Part shown: positions 1-10,625 of the stretch, piece by piece | How positions within the stretch are numbered: position 1 is the stretch's first letter | Layout: each line of letters opens with the position of its first letter | Source of the DNA: Ilex aquifolium | Taxonomy: Eukaryota > Streptophyta > Magnoliopsida > Aquifoliales > Aquifoliaceae | Length of the DNA stretch: 64,000 nucleotides | Assembly: GCA_951799425.1 (NCBI GenBank) | Contig: OX637402.1 | Coordinates: 1,302,501 to 1,366,500 of the forward strand | Reading direction: 5' to 3' | Made by a program: the position numbers and the translations under genes | Notes under the pieces: generated by a model | What the model was told of the DNA's origin: nothing | What the model saw: the letters and a program-made list of their open reading frames with translations, nothing else | Databases searched by the model: none

Positions 1-122
1 CGTAGTACATAATCATGTAGCAAGTTAAAGCATATAACATGAAATGCACAATGAATGCAATGGTCTAGACCCATGCCCATCAAGCCCTAGGTAATTCGTA
101 TACCTAGGCTCTGATACCAAGC
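1..122 (-). mobile_element. Tekay element A, 5' leader with tRNA-iMet primer binding site
   Basis: This is the internal leader of a minus-strand Ty3/gypsy element that runs off the left edge. The primer binding site lies at 103-119 and reads TGGTATCAGAGCCTAGG on the minus strand, the initiator tRNA-Met type used by Tekay/Del chromoviruses. Three bases (120-122) separate it from the LTR. The leader closely resembles the one upstream of the PBS of element B near 24.06-24.13 kb, so A and B belong to related families. No coding sequence of A is inside the window. Confidence 0.85.
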
Positions 123-1644
123 TGTGACGCCCCACAATCCGGGGGTCCATTGATTACCCATCAACCCGCGGAATACCCGTGAATACCGAGGAACTCGATA
201 TCGTGCCGTTATGCCCCATTTACCGGGGTCCATGATCGAAAAAAAATTTGGGCAAAGTCTCCTTTGTACGGGGAGTTCTACCCAAAAACACAACATGTGC
301 ATCATACAATCACAAGACCCATCCGAGGTCCAATATTCAACATTGACCACACCGGGTCCATTTATAAGTAAACATTGACCACGTCGGGTCCATTTATCCA
401 TACTCATATAAAAACTTGCAAGGTTATATTCAAAATAGTCCAGAAATACGGAGTTTTGAGAAAATCGACCCAAACTCATATCAAACTCATACATCATGAA
501 ATTTACATTTAAAACAGTCCATGTGAGTCCCACTATGACTATTTCCAAATATTTACATGCTCAAAATCATAATTTTCACAATGATTTTACAAGAACTCAA
601 AATAAAACAACATCTCAGCTTTTCTTCCTCCTTAAGTGCCCGAGTGAGTGCCGTCCATCGGTGTATAACTCGCACCTGAAATTTTTTCCCGCATAGGGTG
701 AGCAACGCTCATAGAGTATCTCCTACAGAGGCTACTCCCCATCCTAGATGCATATGAAATGTCACATGCAACAATCAATCATTCAAAACATTCCAATCAA
801 GAATATGCATTCAATGATAGGAATCTTATGCCATGCCATGAAATGAGACGAGACTCACTCACGCAACTTCGACCCGAGTCCTCACTGACTCCCACAACAC
901 AATGCACTGCACATGTGTAATGAATCCGTCAGTTGACGAAAATACATCAAATGATTGTTTGAAATAAAAGTTATGTATTTATAAAACCAAATCATTGTGG
1001 ATGTTACCCATTGAATGGGTGTTTTATAAACAAAATCTTGTGTCTTTGTTGGGCAACGAATTTTGGTATCACAACCGCCAGTTCCGTACACCATCACACT
1101 TTTCCGGAATTTCACCTCAGGGGAGTGTGTGAACCAAGTAGCCGGGTTTTGCACCTGAGGGAGAGTCTAGCCCTTCTTGCTATACCTAACACGAGTTTTC
1201 CATGCATGCAACCGTGCGACTCAGTCGGATCTTCAACCCAACTTTCTCGAGCCCACCATCAACCACCAAGTATGGTGTTTGATTAAACCATGCACCCATA
1301 CACCCACACTCATGTATAAAGCCATGAATGTGATGCCTCCATACATATGCAATGTAATGAACCATTGCACTACCAACGTCATGCTCCATATGTAATGAGT
1401 GTCATATGAGCAAATTTAACCACATATCATGTCCCATATGTAATGAATGCCATGGATCAATTTAACCATACATTTCAACATGTATCATGGACAATTATAT
1501 CATATGCATATAATCACCAAAAAAAATTCATCACAATGTTAATATATTAATACACATATATCAACATTTCATACTTAACACAATCATAAGCATGCTATTT
1601 CATAATTATGCTAATAACACACTTTATTACAAAGACACATATAA

Positions 1645-1790
1645 GCACATAACAGCCCACATAATAGCCCAAAACAGCCTACATAACATCCCACATGACA
1701 GCCCTAAAACAGCCCACATAACAGCCCATAAAACAGCCCCAAAATAGCCCATAAAACAGCCCCAAAACAGTCCATATAACAGCCCCAAAT
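1645..1790. repeat. Degenerate ACAGCCCA minisatellite inside LTR A
   Basis: Short units of the form ACAGCCC(A/C)(N)ATA are repeated about a dozen times with variation. Translated, the tract gives a repetitive Trp/Ala/Val-rich open frame on the minus strand that is a product of the repeat and not a gene. Confidence 0.7.
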
Positions 1791-1800
1791 TCCATGGAAT

Positions 1801-1970
1801 TACACAAGTAATTACCACATATCAATTCTAAGCTAGGGATTTGTTTTAAACCATTCTCATATCCATTTCCTTATTTCCATGACTATACACAAGTAATTAC
1901 CACATATCAATTCTAAGCTAGGGATTTGTTTTAAACCATTCTCATATCCATTTCCTTATTTCCATGACTA
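1801..1970. repeat. Perfect 85-bp tandem duplication inside LTR A
   Basis: Positions 1801-1885 and 1886-1970 appear identical base for base (both begin TACACAAGTAATTACCACAT). A perfect copy implies a recent slippage or unequal-exchange event inside the LTR. Confidence 0.9.
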
Positions 1971-2800
1971 TAGGCAAGTCATAGATAGTTCTATACATCT
2001 AACCAATCCATTTGGACACCCTAAGTTAGAAATAAACCAAAGTAGGAGGGAACCCTACCTCTTGGAGCGTAATAGAAGTGGTAGAACCTCCAAGAACACC
2101 AACACCAACCTCAAAGTCTTGACTTCCTAAAATCTTCTCTTTGGATCTTCGGTGAAATCAGCTCTTTTTGGTATGTAGGCGTAGCCCTCAACGAGGTGAT
2201 CGACTTTAACTCTTGGTCCACAGGATTTCGACCGACGGAACTTCAAAAATCGTAGGGAGAAAGCTTGAAGTTTGATTTTTTTCCTCTCTTGCTCTCCCTT
2301 CGGCTCCAACGTTCAGACCAGCAGAGAATGGGGTGAGAAAATGTCTGATTTTCAGATATTTAGCCCCTATTTATAGCTTTAAATTTCGCGGTCCACATCG
2401 CGCCACACGTTTCCCACTTCCGGGTCCGTTTTCATCCCGAAACGATTAAATTCATCTCGGTTTAAATTCAAATTAATTTTATTTGAACTTTAATTCAATT
2501 ATAAGGAAATTTTATAAAATTTATTTGTGGGGACCTTTGTGAGGTCAGCCGCCACCTAGTTGCCTCGAAATACGTGTAAAATTTGACTATCTCAGAATTC
2601 GATGAAATTTGACAGAGTAACTAGATATCGCGATACGAATCTAACGGCGAAGTCCGTTGTTTCATCCGAGCTCTAGAAACATGAGTATTTTAAATAAGCA
2701 TTATAGTGGCAAATTACCGTTTTACCCTTTTTCAGAAAAAATTTAAATTTACCCAGGTTTTACAGCACTTCTGCCAGCAAGTGTGCTTTAAAATTTGATT

Positions 2801-5023
2801 TGAAAGATGCAGATGATGAACCTATTGTAAATGCTGACGATCATACTGTGGATAATGAAAATGTCCATGAAAGTGATGAAGCATTACATGTTCCTACTGA
2901 AGATCATCCTGTCCAAAAAGAGACTCCAGACATCTAATAGTTTGATACATTTGTTGATGTGGTCATTCAAGAATCAACATTTTATTGAACCAGATGAATT
3001 GTTAACACATGAGGAAGAGTCACAACAACCTTTATATGACAATGAAGGCGTGTCAGGATTGATTGTTGATAATGAGGTGCAAAAATTCCATATATAAATG
3101 TTGACTGTGGAGAACAAAGCACTACGAACTGTCATCAAGAATATTAGAGAAAACCAAAGGGAGGATGAATTGAAAGAGATTGAAGAGTATGTAATGAAAC
3201 TTGTTGACAGGGACAACCCGATTTTTTAATTGAAGGTTTTAGTTGATCTTATGGATAAAAACAAAGAAACACAAGAAGATCAAATTAAACACTGAAATCA
3301 AGGGTATCCGAATTATAAGAAGAGTACAATTTTCTGTATGATGTTGTAGCTGATATGGCCGTGCATGCAGTTACTCAAAGGTACCCAAGGACTCCACCAA
3401 AACCTCAACCCATTGAAGTTAAAGAACACACCTCAATGGTGAGAAAAATCAAAGGGAAAGCAAGAAACAAAAAGAGAGATGAAAATTATGAGTATAGTAG
3501 GAAAAAAAAAGGAGCAAAAAAAAATTTGAAACAAGTTGAAAGCAAGAAACAAGTGGACAAAATTAAAGGAAATGAGAAGATACCAGAGAGCTGCATCGAT
3601 GTTGATGATTTGGATATTATAATGCCAAATGAGAAGTTAGAAAGTAAGAGAGTTGAAGCTCGGAGATGGAAAGCATGCAAGAAATTAGGATCGGAGGTGC
3701 ACGAAAAATTGCATCAAATGCATAAGGCCGAAGGACAAAAGTAAGTAATTTAATGATCAATATGAAACACTTTCTACATATTGCTATTTATACTCTATTT
3801 TATTAATATGTATTGTTTTTAATTAAAAGGACAACGTTACGGAGTGGAAAAAATTCTGGAAATATCATTGATGTTGAAGATGTGTTAAAACTCATGGATG
3901 AGGAAGAACTTCACAACAATGTAATTTACTATGCATTGTGACTGTAAAAAAAAAAATAGAATTAATATGCAAACCTAGAATCTATGTTATTTAACAAAAT
4001 CATGTTATCACTCAAGTAATTGATTGTTGGAGAGAAATCTTGATGGAGAAAACAAATTGCAAATGTTTCTTTTTTAGCAGATTGTGTTGGGTGAGTAAAC
4101 ATTAATGTCACTATAGTAACATGGATGTTAATAAAGTAACACGACTTTAATGGTAACACGAACCTAATTGTAACCTCAGTCTAATAGAAACATTCATGTT
4201 ACTATTTATTAACTTTGGTGTTATTGTACTCTGTTGACATTGTTCAGCCTCCAAATTTTATGCATTACTGTTGTTTAACGTGTAGACATATGTAACGGTT
4301 GAGAAGTAAGAACACTCTTGGCAGATTGAGATAGACAACAACCTGAACATGGGACAAGGTAGGCCATTACTTATATTCCCAATGAATTCAGATGAAAAAC
4401 ACAACCAACCCATACCACTCCACTGGATATTGCTTGTACTAGATACAGATGTAGGGGAATGGACCCACTACAACTTGTTAAAACCACGCAGTGGAATGAA
4501 GGATAATTGGTTTGAGGATGCCAAAATATTGGTAAGTTAACTAAATGTTAACAACCCATATTATTTGATATGCACGTTGGAAAAAATTAACAACCTTTTA
4601 TTATGACAGAAAGCATACGTGGAGACGGCATCCAAGGAAGGACAAATGAAGTCTTTGAAAACAAAACAATCAATTGTTATCAGCACGCAGGACATCAACT
4701 ATCCAATATATTCATATGAAAAATACCCTTAACAAAGAGAAGACACGTACGTAAATAATAAAATATTATACCTTTAAGTAAATTATATTAAATATCATTA
4801 ACAAATTACATGAATGCATGATTGATTGTGGAATGTATGTGTTACTTAATGCAACAGCTTGCTCGTGGACAGGAAATAGAAGAGAAATTGAAACCACCCC
4901 AACTTACCGCTCTACAGATAGATATGGTGTCTACATTCATAAACCATAGGAATACATGGACTGTTGAAGACTACAAAACAAGATTAAGATTGAAAAAGAG
5001 ATACCAAAAAAATAGGAATTGGT
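2801..5023 (+). pseudogene. Ulp1-like cysteine protease gene, transposon-associated, decayed
   Basis: Ulp1 (C48) proteases remove SUMO-like modifiers; plant Mutator-like (Kaki) and some CACTA transposons carry copies of unknown role. Several exon-like pieces lie in order. There is an acidic Asp/Glu-rich stretch (2801-2935), a helical Glu/Lys-rich piece (3098-3229), and a Lys-rich piece (3355-3741). Next comes a segment with the catalytic-His context PLHW (His codon 4421-4423) in IPLHWILLVLD. Last is a piece with the Asp-Cys-Gly nucleophile motif (4824-4832) followed by CYLMQQLARG. The DCG codons and the CYLMQQ codons are in different frames, consistent with loss of two bases just after DCGMYV. 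Other stops fall between pieces, some probably in introns. The 5' end is cut by LTR A and element B is inserted 184 bp downstream. The fold assignment is fairly secure; the parent transposon is an inference. Confidence 0.6.
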
Positions 5024-5207
5024 GATGTTGTAAAGCTATTCATTTTTTAGCTAGTTGCAGGGTTGGTTAAAAATTGATTGTAATTGTTTGCTGGTTGATA
5101 ATTGGTTAAAATGGTGTATTCAAACCTTTAGAATTGTGGTTTGGTGTTACATCTTCATATTAAATTGATATGTTGATGTAGAGTTGGGTATTTGTTTGTA
5201 ATGGAAT

Positions 5208-6572
5208 TGTGACACCCCAAAAACTGGGGGTCATTTATAAGTCCGTTGATCACCCATCAACCCGCAGAAATACCCGTGGATGCCGGTTAACCCGACACTA
5301 CGGCACCACATCCCCTTTTACCGGGATTTTAAAAATACAAAGTCTATATGTTTTTGATTTATTGACCCATCCGAGGTCCAATATAACACCATTGGTACTC
5401 TATTATTGTACATTTATAACATTTGAAGGAAGGAAATACATAGCCCAAAAGCTTGGCAAAACAGTTTTAAAATTTCTGATTTTTGGAAAACGTATCGGTA
5501 TGGCGTACCGGTACGTTGTGCCTACTGGACCACATTGTACCGGTATGCTCTACCGGTACGCCTTGCCCAGTTTTGCCTGTTTGGCCTGTTTTTCATTTCC
5601 AATTCATTCCAAACCTTTCTACATTCATCCAACACATGTTTAATGAAGTTTTTCACATAAAACATGATATGTATAAGTTCTATTACAATCATTTGCATAT
5701 ATTCACATGTCAAAAACTAAGTTTTCATAATTAGTTTACAAAAACCCAAAGTCAAGCCACATATCGGCCTCTCTTCATCCTTGGGGCCCCGAGTAAGTGT
5801 CATCCACCGGTGTGTATCTCGCACCTGAAATGTTTTCCCGTATACGGTGAGCTATGCTCAATAGAGTATCCCCTACAGAGGTTACTCCTCAATCTAGATG
5901 CATATGAAATGTTCACATACAACAATCTACGAGCAACATTCTTTTCAATCAAGAAAATGCAATCCCATGATAGGAATTTCCATGTCATGCTATGAATTGA
6001 GATGAAACTCACTCATGCAACTTCAACCCGAGTCCTCACCGACTCCCACAACACAATGCAATGCACTTGTGAAATAAATCCGTCATTGACAAAAATCCAT
6101 CCAATGATCATTTTTAAATAAAAATCATGTGTTAATAAACCAAATCATTGTTGGATGATACCCATTGAATGAGTATGTCATAAAATAAAATCAAGTGTCT
6201 TTGTTGGATATTGGATTTTGGAATCACACCGCTGGCTCCGTACGTCATTACACTTTTTCGGAATTCCACCACAGGGGAGGGTATGAACTAAGTAGCCGGG
6301 TCTTGCACCCGAGGGAGAATCTATCCCTTCTTGCTATACCCGACACGAGTTTTTTTTCATGCAACCATGCAACTCAAAAGGGATCTCTGATCCAACCTTC
6401 CCGAGACCACTTATCAACCACCAAGTATGGTGTTTGATCAACCATGCACACACAACACCACACTCGTGACTCATGCCCATGAATGTGATGCCAATTCCAT
6501 GCCCAAATTTCAATGCATGTCAATGAACAATTTTCATATATCAACATGTATCATGTCAATTTATATCATATG
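5208..6572 (-). repeat. 3' LTR of element B, distal (R/U5) portion
   Basis: This begins TGTGACACCCC at 5208, the complement of the U5 end GGGGTGTCACA, and is cut at 6572 by element G. The other half resumes at 18091 after the second ATATG. Together the halves make an LTR of about 2.41 kb. It contains a TACCGGTA cluster at 5505-5559. Confidence 0.88.
5505..5559. repeat. TACCGGTA palindrome cluster in U5 of element B left LTR
   Basis: Three perfect TACCGGTA octamers occur here: GTACCGGTAC at 5505-5514, GTACCGGTA at 5537-5545 and TACCGGTAC at 5551-5559, plus a degenerate CGTATCGGTATGG just before. In element sense the cluster is followed by a CCAAAAATCAGAAATTTT-like string, as in other LTRs of the window. 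Confidence 0.9.
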
Positions 6573-6689
6573 TGATTCGCACTTTTTAGTGTGTCTGAAT
6601 TATATTATTATTTTACACCCAAGTATAAGTGGTCAAATTGTAGTTTTCTCGGTTTTAAGTCCAAGTATCGATCCCACAGAGAGTTGTTT

Positions 6690-8820
6690 TGTAGAGATCT
6701 GAAAAGTGAGGATAAATTTGTCAGTTTTGCCGGTAGGGCACTACATATGCATCATTTAAGCATAAGTCATGTTTACAAGCATAATTTGAGTATGTCATAG
6801 AAGAGAAACATGCTTAGAATATTAAAATACAGCTACTGTGTGAATTTGAGCCTAAACGGAAACAGTTCCCAAAATTGGACAAAAAGGATATCCCGGGTGG
6901 CCTAGGTGGGACCGGCCAAACCCGGCCACTAGTGAAAATATATTTTTTTGATAATTTTCATTTAAAATAATTTTAAGAACTTTGGTTAAAATTAAATGTC
7001 GAATTGAGGCGTTTCGGGACGAGTTGTAGTGTAACGGGGTCCCGGATTCATCAAGGGCAAAAGGGTCATTTTGCGCCTTTGCCCTCCACTATAAATACAG
7101 ACATTTAGTGTAAAAAAATAACACATTTTGGTCTGAAGAAGGGCAGTACACGTTTTTGGAAGGAAAAATGAAGAAAACCCTAGGTTCTTCAAGCTTCAAG
7201 CCACCAAAACTCAATCTTAGGTCAAGATTCTTGCAAGACTTACTTCTAAGAAGTTGTTCCTCTCAACAAGAGCTAGATTCTCACCGATCGGTTCGGCTAT
7301 AAAGCGAACACAACTCTCTTGGTTTGAGAAAAACCATTCTAGGTATGATGTTTTACTAAGTTGGGAATAGATTTAAGTTTTCTTGCCTTTCCATGTGTAG
7401 ATTGAATGATTTAGGTGTTTACTTGATGCTAGAAAATCATTTAGTTGGTGGTTGCTTTGAAAACTTAGAGTTAATGGCTTAAGTATTTTTGTGTTCTTTG
7501 AATTTCTTGACAATTTGTTGCTATGATTAAGGTGTATATTGCTTATGTGTTGAATTATCATATTCTACCTTATGTTTATGTAGAGAAACTCTTGTGGTTT
7601 GAGAGTTATGATTTATTCCATGAATTGGTAATTTGTGTATTTGTATTTCTTTGAGAAATTGTGAAAGTAATGAACATGAAATATGATCACATGTTTAATT
7701 CATTGAATTGTGCCTCACATTCATGTAGATAAAGTATTATGAATTTAAAGTTATGCTTTACTTTATAAAGGGGGCATATTTTAAGTTATACGCCAAGTGT
7801 TTGACGAAATGTTTCATAGAATTTACATTGAGAAAAATCATAGCATCTTGGCATACATGAGTCCTTGGAACATAGTGTGGGTTGAGCACTTGGTGCTATG
7901 CATTATGAGGGTGTAGATCCTGTGGTGAAAAACCCAAAATCTGGCCAATGACAGTACTCGCGGGCTGACGAGGGTGGACCGTGAAGCGAGACATGGGTGG
8001 CATAGAGTTGCATGGGTGTGTCATGCATATTGAAATTGCATAGCATTGAGGGATTATGGGGTTGTAGCATTTAAAATGTACACTTGCACATGCCACGCCT
8101 TAAATTTGTTCCTAGCATTAGTATTTTGTCATACCAGCAGTTGAGCTGACCCATTCGTGGGATATCATATTACAGATGAGGCTCCCGGTACTTGAGACTT
8201 GAGTAAGTCTTAAATGAAGGAGAGAAAAGGGGCTTGAATGGATATTTGGCCCTTAGGGCATATTTTGTATATATGGGTATAAGCCCAAATGACTTGTATT
8301 TCAATTTGGAAAAGTAATAGATTATAGACCTTGGGTCATTTTAAAGTGTAAGGGTGTAAACCCATTTGATATGTTGGATGTCTTTATTTAATGAGTATCA
8401 TATGTGTATATTGGGGCAATTAGATGTGTATGTTGAGAACAAAGGATGTATGTTTAATTTACATGGATTGTGGCCACCGAGTGAGGGTGGGTTGTGATAT
8501 ATTTATGCATATGAAAATTGTGAATATTAGGTGGGAAAAAGGATTGGAAAACAAAGGAGGTTATGTCGAAATTTTATGAAAAATTAAAAGACTTGTTAAA
8601 TGTGTAAAACACCTTTTAAATAGGTGGGAGTGATGTCAAAAGGGGGGGTTTAGAAACCTTGAAGGAATAGACTAACAATGGAATAAAAATGGCTTGAAAA
8701 ACTTTGGGAAAGCGTGGGAAATGAATGAGAAATCAATTTATCCAACCTAATAACCTTTCATTTACTTCTCTTCTTCTTTTTCACTCACTCCCCGGGTTTG
8801 TGGAAATTCGGGGCGTGACA
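6690..8820 (+). mobile_element. Solo LTR nested in the LTR of element G
   Basis: This 2131-bp block starts TGTAGAGATCTG and ends GGGGCGTGACA, with terminal TG...CA. It is flanked by the perfect 5-bp duplication TGTTT and contains no internal domain, PBS or polypurine tract, so it is a solo LTR left by LTR-LTR recombination. TATAAATA at 7090-7097, after CCTCCAC, sets the plus orientation. The GGGGCGTGACA end resembles chromovirus U5 ends, but the LTR body differs from A-E. The open frames inside are short and unconvincing. Confidence 0.92.
7090..7097 (+). promoter_or_regulatory. TATA box of nested solo LTR
   Basis: TATAAATA lies in a CCTCCACTATAAATACAG context, 400 bp from the LTR 5' end. This is the usual position for the U3/R boundary of long plant LTRs. 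Confidence 0.6.
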
Positions 8821-9310
8821 TGTTTAGTAATTTAAAACTTAAAATAAAATAAAAATATTAAAGGTGTTGTTTGAAGCAGAATATCGTTTGATAGCTTGTG
8901 ATGTGAGCTTAGCTTGATAAAGACGAAAATAAAGTGCGTAAATAAAGCAGAGTGATGACAGGAATATAAAATATACCCTTCAGTTTAGAGATCCATATGC
9001 TTTGTATTGCTTAAGTTACTGGAAATGCTACCTCACAACAATTAACTCCCATGTTACTGGTAAGTCAATCGGCAGGTCTGATGTATATAAATCATAACAC
9101 AACAGCTTCTTAGGCTAGCTGGTGGTATAGATAATAACTCAGCAACTTCTTAGGAAAGCTGATTATATCCACTTCAATTGATTAACCCAAGCAAACCAGA
9201 AGGACAAGCCATTCATGAGGAATACTTGAGTTATTCCCTTGATGTTATGATTGTTACTTGTTTATATAATAAACCATAACACAGCCGCGTCTTAAGCGAA
9301 CTGGTGGTAG

Positions 9311-9618
9311 TATAGCATAACCCAGCAACTTCTTAGGAAAGTTGGTTACATAACTGCCAGTTAAACATCCTCAGTATTCCAGTGGAAGCAGAGCCATACC
9401 AATAGGAACACCATGGTTGTTAGACTGTCAGTCTATTTATATAATTTAGATATATATATAAACATATAGCATAACCCAGCAACTTCTTAGGAAAGCTGGT
9501 TACATAACCGCCAGTTAAACATCCTCAGTATTCCAGTGGAAGCAGAGCCATACCAATAGGAACGCCGTGGTTGTTAGACTGTCAGTCTATTTATATAATT
9601 TATATATATATCTATATA
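9311..9618. repeat. 154-bp tandem duplication in left LTR of element G
   Basis: Two copies (9311-9464 and 9465-9618) each start TATAGCATAACCCAGCAAC or a close variant and carry TTGTTAGACTGTCAGTCTA. The same two-copy structure occurs in the right LTR (16787-17094), so it was present in the RNA parent. Shorter AACTTCTTAGGAAAGCTGG repeats extend upstream. Confidence 0.85.
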
Positions 9619-10137
9619 AACATATAAATAAAACATCAGCATTTCCAGAACTTAAGCAATATTATACATATGTTTACCCTAGTTTGAAGGGTATAAACGA
9701 CTACTCACACTCCATTACTATAGAAAAGCAAGAAGTGCGGGTAGTATTCATTACAACATAAATTAAAATAGAACTTCTTTCACAAAGAACACTTGATACA
9801 CAACCACCTTTATTATCATTCAAGACACAAAAGTGGCGGCAGTTCAACTGTCCGAATAGAAAGATTACAACAGAAATGTAGAAATACGGAAAGGGTGTCA
9901 CACACCGGCTATTCCTTTCTCTTTTCTCTCTATCTTTCTCTAAGGTGTTCTTCCTTTAGAGCTTGGAGGCCGGCTGGTTTTGAGTGAGTAAGGGGCTGAT
10001 TTTGTATGTTGGAGGTAACTGTATGTAGAAAAAAAGAACAAAGGAAGACTTGGTGTGGAAAGGCTAGAGAATGGAGGCAAGGTGTGAAGGCTTTTTTCTT
10101 TGGTGTCTGGATTATATGAAATGTAAGAATTCAGCCC

Positions 10138-10147
10138 CTATTTATAG
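10138..10147 (-). promoter_or_regulatory. TATA box of element G left LTR
   Basis: CTATTTATAG on the plus strand reads CTATAAATAGGGGC in element sense, about 465 bp from the LTR start. A run of 23 C (element sense) sits about 20 bp upstream. Confidence 0.65.
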
Positions 10148-10166
10148 AGGGGGAGGTGCACGGCAA

Positions 10167-10189
10167 GGGGGGGGGGGGGGGGGGGGGGG
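10167..10189 (+). repeat. Poly(G) tract of 23 in left LTR of element G
   Basis: This is an uninterrupted G homopolymer on the plus strand, poly(C) in element sense, just upstream of the LTR TATA box. The matching tract in the right LTR is 21 long (17643-17663). Confidence 0.9.
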
Positions 10190-10611
10190 CTTTAGGAAAG
10201 TCATCAACTCTTTAGGAATGTTATGTCTTGCAGTAGGGTTAGGTGTCGCCGTCCGGAGCTGCCACTTCGCAACCTTCCAGAAGGTTGTGCCTTGCAGTGA
10301 TGCTAGGTGTCGCCGTCTTGGGCTGCCACTTGTCTTGCTTCCATTGGTACACATGTCTTTTCCTTATTGGTCCAAGTGTCATGCTCCCATTGGTCCAAGT
10401 TTCTTTATTGCGCTTTAGTCCTTCGTCATTTCCAGCTTTGCAAAATTGTCTTGTACTTTCCAGTATTTCTGCATTTGACCCTGTAATCTTTAACATAATT
10501 TATTAATAACTTTAATTCACACCCAAAACATAATTCATAATATTTAGTTGTTTCATTTTTACAAAAGTGAGTACTTATCATTTTAATTTACACACAATTT
10601 AGGGTTAATCA

Positions 10612-10625
10612 CACCCCCCAACTTA
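10612..10625 (-). other. 3' polypurine tract of element G
   Basis: In element sense TAAGTTGGGGGGTG is immediately followed by the LTR start TGATTAACCC. This is the plus-strand primer site expected beside a 3' LTR. The 3' PPT of element F at 55841-55859 is closely similar. Confidence 0.85.

Larger units (their letters stand above)
123..2764 (-). repeat. 5' LTR of Tekay element A
   Basis: In element sense (minus strand) the LTR begins TGTAAAACCTGGGTAAAT at 2764 and ends GGGGCGTCACA at 123, giving the TG...CA ends of a retroviral-type LTR of about 2.64 kb directly abutting the PBS. Its U3 start closely resembles the LTRs ending at 19134 and 44145. A TATAAATAGGGGC-type TATA box lies near 2370-2382 on the minus strand. 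Unlike B and E it shows no TACCGGTA array near its U5 end. The outer flank GCACT (2765-2769) should be the TSD, but the partner is outside the window. Confidence 0.85.
6573..10611 (-). repeat. 3' LTR of element G, split by a solo LTR
   Basis: The LTR parts are 6573-6689 and 8826-10611, about 1.90 kb in total, matching the 1901-bp right LTR. The foreign segment 6690-8820 sits between duplicated TGTTT (6685-6689 and 8821-8825). The LTR ends GGGTTAATCA on the plus strand at 10611, directly against the polypurine tract. Confidence 0.92.

Noticed and set aside
87-548. A 153-codon minus-strand open frame in LTR A
   Set aside because: It lies wholly in the U5 part of a Tekay LTR, has no recognisable domain, and related LTRs do not keep the frame.
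1627-1818. Trp/Ala/Gly-rich repetitive open frame
   Set aside because: It is simply the translation of the ACAGCCCA minisatellite.
5483-5734. Overlapping plus-strand frames spanning the TACCGGTA cluster, nearly identical at 24309-24681
   Set aside because: The conservation reflects the two LTRs of one element, not protein selection; the frames overlap each other in different phases.
10071-10496. Open frames on both strands around the poly(G) tract, including poly-Gly or poly-Pro runs
   Set aside because: They come from the homopolymer in the G LTR promoter and recur in the other LTR (17607-17980); not genes.
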